A model generated the notes under the pieces. It was not told the DNA's origin, searched no databases, and saw nothing but the letters and a program-made list of their open reading frames with translations. From the NCBI GenBank assembly GCA_003248075.1, contig QJYK01000111.1:1-37700 (forward strand): DNA of 37,700 nt. The letters run 5' to 3'. Shown piece after piece: positions 16,977 through 23,106 of this stretch. This stretch comes from Gemmatimonadota bacterium (GTDB taxonomy: Bacteria; Gemmatimonadota; Gemmatimonadetes; Longimicrobiales; Gaopeijiaceae). The translations under genes were made by a program, and so were the position numbers. Positions within the stretch are counted from its first letter, which is position 1. Each line of letters begins with the position of its first letter.

Positions 16977-17720
16977 TCATCGCCCCGAGCGTCGGGTGGC
17001 CCTGCAGTCGCGGAGCGTCTGACATGTCACCTCGTATGCATCCCGCTGCTCGGCGGGGATGGAGAGCAGGGTCACCGCGGCCACCACGTCGCGGATGTCG
17101 ACCGTCCGGCCGGGGCGGAACGACAGCCAGAGCCGCCACCGACCGTCTGCGTCCGTCGGAGGCTCGAGCTCCGAGCCTGTCAGCCAGGGGACCGTCGTCA
17201 GCTCCCGTTGGAGGGCGGCGACGTCCGCCGGGTCCGAGGGTCCCTCAGCGAGACCGAGCGACAGACGCTCCGCCGAGAACTGATGGTTGTTCCTCCACCG
17301 GTTGACCGCCGCGTTCACTCTCCACCATTCGGCTCCCTCGTCCAGCAGATATTGTGCGTAGTACTGGAGGAGGATCCCGTTGTGCTTCGAGCCCGTCGCC
17401 AGCGCCCGCTCGATGCGCTGCTCGAACTCCTGCGTGTCGCCATCCGAAAGCGCCTGCATCGCACGCAGGAAGTCCGTATCCGGATCGTCGGGGTTCACGC
17501 GGCTCATGATCTCCGTCAGCTCCGCATGCCTGCGCCAGAAATCCGGGTCCCGGATGGGAGCGGCGCTCGACTCGATCGAGAAACACCCGGCCGCCGACGC
17601 CTCGCAGCCATCCGTCCACCCGGGCTCCCCGCCGGTACGTCCGACGAAGAACTCGCGTACCCCGACGACCGCCCCGACGGCGTAGAACACGATCAGCACT
17701 CGATCTCGCCGGAGCGACAC
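16977..17720 (-). CDS. Membrane-anchored alpha-helical protein of unknown function
   Basis: The gene starts at GTG 17720, only two bases after the stop codon of the polytopic membrane protein gene, with GGAGG inside that gene's last codons, so the two are translationally coupled. The 247-residue product has one N-terminal helix (VLIVFYAVGAVVGV), then a probable extracytoplasmic region with two nearby Cys (DGCEASAAGC), and a helical stretch (about 70-165) of the kind seen in TPR folds: FLRAMQALSDGD, FEQRIERALATG, LLQYYAQYLLDEG. A beta segment with WRLWLSFRPG and a further Cys pair (CQTLRDC) close the protein. No family is recognised. Coupling suggests that it works with its upstream neighbour. 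Confidence 0.65.
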   Translation of the reverse strand: MSLRRDRVLIVFYAVGAVVGVREFFVGRTGGEPGWTDGCEASAAGCFSIESSAAPIRDPDFWRRHAELTEIMSRVNPDDPDTDFLRAMQALSDGDTQEFEQRIERALATGSKHNGILLQYYAQYLLDEGAEWWRVNAAVNRWRNNHQFSAERLSLGLAEGPSDPADVAALQRELTTVPWLTGSELEPPTDADGRWRLWLSFRPGRTVDIRDVVAAVTLLSIPAEQRDAYEVTCQTLRDCRATRRSGR

Positions 17721-17722
17721 GT

Positions 17723-18877
17723 CTACAGGCCCTCCTGGACTTGCCGGTCCCGAACCTTCCACACGAACGAGTCAACGTAGTAGTGCGTCATCCCGTACGT
17801 GTACACGACCAGCTGGGAGAAGAGGGCGGCCGCGGCGACGTAGTCGAGCGCAGGGAGGTTGAACTCGGGGATTGCCGGATACGGTGCGAAGTTGACGACG
17901 CCGAAACCGAACTCGTCGAGCGGTCGGTTGATCAGGAGCTGGAAGAGCATGGCATAGGCTACACCTCCCAGGAGAAACCAGCGCAGCCGTCCTTCACCGA
18001 CCATGCGGCTCCACAAGCCCGGGGTGGCGTGACCCTGCGCCTGGCTTCGACGCATGAAGAAATACACCATGACGATGTACTGGACGCCGTGCATGATGCG
18101 ATGAGCCACGGCGTAGAGCAGAATCGAGTTCGTGTTCCAGGCGACGAAATACCACAGGAAGTAGCTGGCACCGATGAACGCGTACTTGACCGGATTGATC
18201 GGCCGGCCGGCACGGACCGTGCGGGTCACGTGCCAGGCGTACACGCACAGGTAGCCGATCAGAACGACCCAGCTCGCGGTCAGGAGGCCTTCGACGAAGC
18301 CGGCGGAGAGGGGCACGCCCATCCTGTGCAGCTCGCGGATCCACAGGAACCGGAACATCGGGGCGTGCAGGAACATGTGGAGGTAGAGCACCCAATTCAG
18401 CGTCAGATCGAAGCGCCCCGTGGAGTCCAGTCCGCTGCCGGCCTTGAAGTCGTAGATCCGAGCGAATCCGTGCTGCTGCATGATGCTGTGCTGGTGGTCC
18501 CACGCCGACACGAGCAGCAGCAACGTGATCGGAGCCCATGTGAGCCCGGCCATCGTGAAGACGATGATCACGATGGGACCCAGCACCAGGCGCTCCTTGA
18601 AGCGCCTCCACACGTCCGGCATCCCGTACGTTCGAACCCACGTAGCGTAGTGATGCGGGATGGTGATCCAGAGGTTGATCGACGCCACCGCCACGTAGGG
18701 GAGCCACGCTTGGCACCCGAGCGCCACCAGCACCGCCAGGAAGGGAAGGGTCAGGAACCAGACGAGGTCTGCGGGGCCACTCAGGATGTAGCCCGACCGG
18801 AACACGCCACCACCGGCCCCCGCGAGGGCAGCGGTCGCGGGCGCTCCGGTGCTCCGGCCTGTGAGTGGTTCGGACAC
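17723..18877 (-). CDS. Histidine-rich polytopic membrane protein, unknown function
   Basis: Translation starts at GTG 18877, nine bases after GGAGGAAG, giving 384 residues with about eight hydrophobic helices. Histidine clusters sit at helix ends: IPHHYATW, WDHQHSIMQQHGF, LYLHMFLHAP, VAHRIMHGVQY and THYYVDSFVW. Such spacing recalls membrane metalloenzymes of the diiron desaturase/hydroxylase type (HxH, HxxxH), but the exact three-box pattern of those families is not met, so no name is given. A metal or heme site in the inner membrane is the inference. The gene lies downstream of the di-heme peroxidase-like gene, 157 bases away on the same strand, and is coupled to the following gene at 17720. 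Confidence 0.7.
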   Translation of the reverse strand: MSEPLTGRSTGAPATAALAGAGGGVFRSGYILSGPADLVWFLTLPFLAVLVALGCQAWLPYVAVASINLWITIPHHYATWVRTYGMPDVWRRFKERLVLGPIVIIVFTMAGLTWAPITLLLLVSAWDHQHSIMQQHGFARIYDFKAGSGLDSTGRFDLTLNWVLYLHMFLHAPMFRFLWIRELHRMGVPLSAGFVEGLLTASWVVLIGYLCVYAWHVTRTVRAGRPINPVKYAFIGASYFLWYFVAWNTNSILLYAVAHRIMHGVQYIVMVYFFMRRSQAQGHATPGLWSRMVGEGRLRWFLLGGVAYAMLFQLLINRPLDEFGFGVVNFAPYPAIPEFNLPALDYVAAAALFSQLVVYTYGMTHYYVDSFVWKVRDRQVQEGL

Positions 18878-19034
18878 GAGCTGTCGCTTCCTCCGTCGAG
18901 CGAGATCGCGGCCCGTCAGGGCGGACGCGAGATTAGGCCGACGGCTCCGGGGGCCGCAAGCGCTGGTCGCGGGGCGCGCCGGTGGGTCGCCCCCCGGCGG
19001 CGCCGTCGTCGGCTCTGGCGCTGAGCCGCGTATC

Positions 19035-20459
19035 TCAGCACTGGCCTCCCAGGCGAGCATCGGGCTCGAAGCGATGGACCGGCAGCCCGCTGGGTACGCG
19101 CAGCGGCACCAGCTGTTGTAGCGCCTGAGGCGCGGCCCGCGGATCCGTGAGCCCGTCCCGTACGAAAGCGAGGAGGTCCCCGAACTCTTCGTCCGAGAGC
19201 TGCGGCGGGTTCCTGATGAACTCGTGCAGACGCGCCAGCACCGGCTCCATCGGTCCCAGCGAGCCCCGGAGCGTGGGCTCCAGACGGTCGGTGGTGAACG
19301 CTCGAACGCTACCGGCCGCGTCCAGGTGATGCCGGATCGCGTCACTCAGGCATACGAACGCCCCGTTGTGCATGTAAGCCGGCTGATAGGCCGCGTTACG
19401 CAGGGGTTGGGTCCGGAACTTGTATCGGTCCGACTCACGACCGGTCTGCTGCTCGAGGCCGTAGTCCTCGTCGGCCCCGGGTCCGTCGAAGGGTTGGATG
19501 CCATCCGTGGGCACGACCTGCGGGACCCCGAGAACGTGGGGCTCGAAGTCGCTGAACATCTCGTTCGCGAAGCGACCGACGATGTGGCATTCCCCACATT
19601 TGGCACGTCCGAAGAAGAGCTGCGCTCCGCGCTTCTGCGCCGTGGTCATGGCGCCGTGATCACCGCGCGCGAACCGGTCGATGGGGGCGTCGGCGCGCAC
19701 GAGGGTGAACTCGAACTCCGCGATGGCTGCGGCGATGTGCTCGAGCCGAACGGGCGCGCCGTCCGATACCTCGCCGAACACTCCCGCGAAGAGGCTCCGG
19801 TACTCGTCGATGGCGTCGACCCGTCGCGCCACCTCGGCCCGCATGTCCACATGGCTGCCATTGAAGCTCCCCGCCATCTCGTGTCGGTTGATCACGGGCG
19901 TGAACGCCTGTGCCGCGAGCAGGTGGGGAAGTTGAGACAGGGCCGCCCCGTCGGGCGGGGGGAACGTGAAGCCTCGATCGTTTCGGAAAGGATCGAGACC
20001 GTTGGCGATGAAGCGCGAATCCCACATGAGTCGCGGGAAGAAGGCCGCGTTCAGGATGCTCGGGGCCCGCCGCTGATTGTGGGGACCGCGACGGCCGGGG
20101 CCGACCACACCGTTGTTGCCCACCCCGATCGCGATGGACCGGGAATCGTTGAAGCTGACGTTGGGCCCGTGGCAACCCGAGCAGCTGTTGTCACGGGTCA
20201 GCGACAGGACGGGATCGAAGAACAGGAGTCTGCCGATCTCGGCCAGGCGGGGGTCGACCGGCCTTCCGAGCCGCTCCTCCAAGGTCGCCTCGACCCGACC
20301 GGTGAAGCCACGCTCGGTCAGGTGGGCGCTCAGATCGGCGTCGAGGGCCGCCTCCACGGACGGATCCGGAGGGGGTGGCCCGCACGAGGAGAGCGCGACG
20401 GGCAAACTCGCCGCCGCGGCGACAAGGGCTCGGGGCAGGACGCTGATGACGGGTCTCAC
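19035..20459 (-). CDS. Di-heme cytochrome c peroxidase-like lipoprotein
   Basis: The protein of about 474 residues starts at GTG 20459 and has a lipoprotein signal with lipobox LSSC (Cys26). Two c-type heme motifs are present: CSGCH (93-97) and CGECH (288-292), at the spacing expected for the MauG/bacterial cytochrome c peroxidase family. Other landmarks are GRLLFFDPVLS, RAPSILNAAF, MWDSR and QPLRNAAYQPAYMHNGAF. Family members reduce H2O2 or modify proteins with electrons from small cytochromes in the periplasm. It ends in a C-terminal cysteine (GGQC). The start codon is uncertain because no ribosome site is seen. The RnfD-like gene diverges from it, with 94 bases between starts. The protein is likely tethered to the outer or inner membrane on the periplasmic side. 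Confidence 0.9.
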   Translation of the reverse strand: MRPVISVLPRALVAAAASLPVALSSCGPPPPDPSVEAALDADLSAHLTERGFTGRVEATLEERLGRPVDPRLAEIGRLLFFDPVLSLTRDNSCSGCHGPNVSFNDSRSIAIGVGNNGVVGPGRRGPHNQRRAPSILNAAFFPRLMWDSRFIANGLDPFRNDRGFTFPPPDGAALSQLPHLLAAQAFTPVINRHEMAGSFNGSHVDMRAEVARRVDAIDEYRSLFAGVFGEVSDGAPVRLEHIAAAIAEFEFTLVRADAPIDRFARGDHGAMTTAQKRGAQLFFGRAKCGECHIVGRFANEMFSDFEPHVLGVPQVVPTDGIQPFDGPGADEDYGLEQQTGRESDRYKFRTQPLRNAAYQPAYMHNGAFVCLSDAIRHHLDAAGSVRAFTTDRLEPTLRGSLGPMEPVLARLHEFIRNPPQLSDEEFGDLLAFVRDGLTDPRAAPQALQQLVPLRVPSGLPVHRFEPDARLGGQC

Positions 20460-20506
20460 GGGTGGAAGCCAGGATAAGGCGAGGCTGGCAGGACGGGCAA
20501 ACTCGT

Positions 20507-20536
20507 TTGACCCGAGCCCCCTCGCGGCCCAATCTG
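20507..20536 (+). promoter_or_regulatory. Possible promoter of the RnfD-like gene
   Basis: TTGACC (20507-20512) precedes AATCTG (20531-20536) by 18 bases in the 94-base gap between divergent genes. The -10 match is poor. Confidence 0.25.
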
Positions 20537-20553
20537 TGCCGTATGGAGGAAGT

Positions 20554-22128
20554 ATGGCCGACGTGAGCGCCCGCCCCCTCACGCCCGTGCGCGCGATCGC
20601 CATCCCGTGTGCGCTCGGCGCGGTCCTGTGCGCCTACCTGGCGCCTCCCCCGATGCGTGCGACGGCCGGCCTCGCGGCCGGGTTCCTGGGCGCCGGCGGT
20701 CTCCTGGTAGTCTGGGCCATCGTTCTCGCGGCGGCGGCCACCCGAAGCGGGCGTTCCCTGACCTTCGCGGTGGTGGCACACAAGCACCACTGGGTGCAGG
20801 CGTGCGCCCAGCTCGTGCTCCTGACCTACTGGGGCTGGTACGTCCGACCGGTATACGCCTATCTGCCCTTCGTCGTCGCACAGCTGGTTTTCGCGTACGG
20901 CGTCGACGCGCTCCTCAACTGGTCCCGCCGGGGGAGCTGGCAGCTCGGCTTCGGGCCCGTCCCGATCGTCCTGAGCATCAACTTCTTCCTCTGGTTCAAG
21001 CCCGAGTGGTTCTACTGGCAGTTCGTCATCGTCCTGCTCGGATACCTGGGCAAGGAGTTCATCCGCTGGACCCGAGACGGCCGCCGACGGCACATCTTCA
21101 ACCCGTCGTCGTTCCCGCTCGGTGTGTTCTCGCTCGTTCTCATCGTGACCGGCACGACCGGCGTCACGTTCGGACTGGAGATCGCACAGACGCTCTTCAA
21201 CCCGCCCCACATCTACCTGGTGATCTTCCTGGTGGCGCTGCCGGCCCAGGCACTCTTCGGCGTGACGACGATGACGATCTCGTCGGTCCTCACCGCGTAC
21301 GCCTGGAGCCTCGCCTACTACGCCGTCACCGGTACGTACTACTTCCGGGACGCATACATCCCCATCGCGGTCTTTCTGGGGATGCACCTCCTGTTCACGG
21401 ATCCCTCCACATCCCCGCGGACGGGGCCGGGTCGGGTCGCCTTCGGCATCCTGTATGCGATGGCGACCATAGCGCTCGCGGCGGTGCTCGAGTCCGCTGG
21501 CGCGCCGACCTTCTACGACAAGCTCCTCCCGATACCCCTGCTCAACCTGACGGTCCGACGGATCGACCGCGTGGCGGACGCGCTCACGCCGAGTTTGCCC
21601 GGCGGCGCGTGGGCGTCCTCGGGGTACGGGACCGCCCGCCGCCGGCTGGCCATCGTCGGGCTCTGGGTGGCCACCTTCGCGGGCATGACTGCCCTGGGCG
21701 CGGTCGGGGACGACCACCCTGGTCAATACCTGCCCTTCTGGGAGGCGTCCTGCGAGACGGGCAGTGACCGCGCCTGCGCGTACCTGGCGGTCATGGAGGG
21801 CAACTATTGCGAGCGCGGGTCCGGATGGGCCTGCAACGAGCTGGCCATCCAGCAGGCGGTGCGCTGGAGGGACGCCCGGGCCGCGCTATCGACAATGAGG
21901 CGGGGGTGCGACCTGTCGTTTCGGACAGCGTGCGACAACCTGGGGCGTATGGGCAGAGGAGAGCAGGGCCTGGCGCGGGCCCAGCCCGAGCTCAGGGACC
22001 TGCCCATCGTCCTGCGTGGAAGCAAGGGCCCGGTGCGAGCGACCAGCGCGGCCGAGCTCCATGAGCTCGGCTGCCGGAGGGGGTGGTCGGTGCTGTGCCG
22101 TGCCGGCACGGAGGTGGCTGCCGAATGA
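20554..22128 (+). CDS. RnfD/NqrB-like membrane protein with Hcp/Sel1-like cysteine tail
   Basis: The 524-residue protein starts at ATG 20554 behind GGAGGA. Residues 1-385 form about ten membrane helices with RnfD/NqrB/UnbU-like features: HIFNPSSFPLGVFSLVL, WFKPEWFYWQFVIVLLGYLGKE, and IPIAVFLGMHLLFTDPSTSP. RnfD and NqrB carry flavin in ion-pumping electron transport; no partner Rnf or Nqr genes are here, so the reaction is unknown. After the last helix a soluble tail (about 395-524) holds four C-x7-C motifs: Cys400/408, 419/427, 452/460 and 507/515. This spacing is that of disulfide-bonded Sel1-like repeats of the Helicobacter Hcp type. The tail is inferred to be periplasmic. The stop codon overlaps the start of plug-only protein 2 (ATGA, 22125-22128). 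Confidence 0.8.
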   Translation: MADVSARPLTPVRAIAIPCALGAVLCAYLAPPPMRATAGLAAGFLGAGGLLVVWAIVLAAAATRSGRSLTFAVVAHKHHWVQACAQLVLLTYWGWYVRPVYAYLPFVVAQLVFAYGVDALLNWSRRGSWQLGFGPVPIVLSINFFLWFKPEWFYWQFVIVLLGYLGKEFIRWTRDGRRRHIFNPSSFPLGVFSLVLIVTGTTGVTFGLEIAQTLFNPPHIYLVIFLVALPAQALFGVTTMTISSVLTAYAWSLAYYAVTGTYYFRDAYIPIAVFLGMHLLFTDPSTSPRTGPGRVAFGILYAMATIALAAVLESAGAPTFYDKLLPIPLLNLTVRRIDRVADALTPSLPGGAWASSGYGTARRRLAIVGLWVATFAGMTALGAVGDDHPGQYLPFWEASCETGSDRACAYLAVMEGNYCERGSGWACNELAIQQAVRWRDARAALSTMRRGCDLSFRTACDNLGRMGRGEQGLARAQPELRDLPIVLRGSKGPVRATSAAELHELGCRRGWSVLCRAGTEVAAE

Positions 22129-22859
22129 AACGGATGGCGTTCTGCGGGTCGTCTCTGGTGGTATGGGCGCTCGCCGTGCCGAGCCTGCGCGCCCAGGAGC
22201 CCGAGCGGGCCGCGCTCGAGGGCCAGGTGGTGGACAGCCTGACCGAGCGGCCCCTGGAGGGCGTCCTCCTCCGGCTCGACTCCGGGGTGGAGACGCGCTC
22301 CGACCGCTCCGGTCGCTTCACGCTCGGCGGTCTCGAGCCGGGGCCCCACGTGCTCGCCGCGCTCACCGAGGACTGTCGGGTGGCCTGGGTGGGCGTCCAC
22401 CTCGTGGCCGGCGGCACCGCGGAGGTGACGGTCTCCATGCCGGCGCCTCCGGGCGGCGCTCGGCCGCAGAGGGCGGCAGTTCCCGAGCGGGCTCGCTCCG
22501 GCGGACGGCTGGTGACCGCCGCCGAGATCGACGCGATGCGCGCGAGGTCGCTGCGCGACGTCATCGGTCGGATCGCACCCAGCATGATGTCACGCGGCAG
22601 GAACTCCCTGCTGTCATCAGACGTGGAGTTCGTCGTCGTGGTGGACGGTGTCCGGGCGGCCGATGGGGACCGCACCCTGGACAACATCCGGCCGGAGGAC
22701 GTCGAGACCATGGAGCTGGCGCCGGGCTCTTCGGCGGGGTGGGAGTTCGGCTCCGCAGGATCGGCGGGCCTCATCAGGATCGTGACCCGTGGGAGTCCGA
22801 GCCGTACCCCGGAGCCCAGTGGGGCGTCGTGCGTCGTCCCGGGCATGCGGGGGCCGTAG
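22125..22859 (+). CDS. Plug-only TonB-receptor-like protein 2 (no barrel)
   Basis: The start codon overlaps the previous stop (ATGA), and GGAGGT lies nine bases upstream, so translation is coupled to the RnfD-like gene. The 244-residue protein has a signal peptide ending near LRAQE, a carboxypeptidase-regulatory-like domain (about 28-105, LEGQVVDSLTERPLEGV), and a plug domain (about 125-225) with LRDVIGRIAPSMM, EFVVVVDGVRA, IRPEDVETMELAPG and SAGLIRIVTRG. It ends without a barrel at a short Pro/Ser tail with one Cys (SGASCVVPG). The mature protein has two Cys, one in the first domain (TEDCRVAW) and one at the end, as in plug-only protein 1. The SusC2 promoter follows after 60 bases. Role unknown, likely periplasmic. 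Confidence 0.8.
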   Translation: MKRMAFCGSSLVVWALAVPSLRAQEPERAALEGQVVDSLTERPLEGVLLRLDSGVETRSDRSGRFTLGGLEPGPHVLAALTEDCRVAWVGVHLVAGGTAEVTVSMPAPPGGARPQRAAVPERARSGGRLVTAAEIDAMRARSLRDVIGRIAPSMMSRGRNSLLSSDVEFVVVVDGVRAADGDRTLDNIRPEDVETMELAPGSSAGWEFGSAGSAGLIRIVTRGSPSRTPEPSGASCVVPGMRGP

Positions 22860-22918
22860 GAAGTTTCCGAGCCAGCGCCGGAAGCTCCCTCACGTGGACA
22901 CGCCGCGGCGCCGAAAAG

Positions 22919-22947
22919 TTGACATCCGGACCCGAGAGCCCTATTTC
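22919..22947 (+). promoter_or_regulatory. Sigma70-like promoter of susC2-susD2
   Basis: A perfect TTGACA (22919-22924) is followed after 17 bases by TATTTC (22942-22947), a three-of-six match. The predicted transcript has a leader of about 150 bases before ATG 23107. The same -35 and a long leader occur before susC1. Confidence 0.5.
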
Positions 22948-22988
22948 TGCCCCGTTTCACGTCTTCTTGTTGTGACTCTGGGTATCCA

Positions 22989-23010
22989 CTCCGGCGCCTT
23001 CCCGCCGGAG
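22989..23010 (+). other. Leader hairpin upstream of susC2
   Basis: CTCCGGCG (22989-22996) pairs perfectly with CGCCGGAG (23003-23010) around a six-base loop, in the presumed 5' leader. A G-run follows rather than a T-run. Confidence 0.4.
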
Positions 23011-23106
23011 CCTAGGGGGGGGTGGCGACCCTCTCCATTTGCAGCGTGGGCCCTGCCCGCCTCGAAGGCCGAGGTCCGTAGCCCCGCGCAAAACAAAGGA
23101 GGACCC

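Noticed and set aside
20077-20553. Extension of the RnfD-like frame upstream
   Set aside because: It lies antisense to the di-heme peroxidase; the ribosome site and first helix point to ATG 20554.
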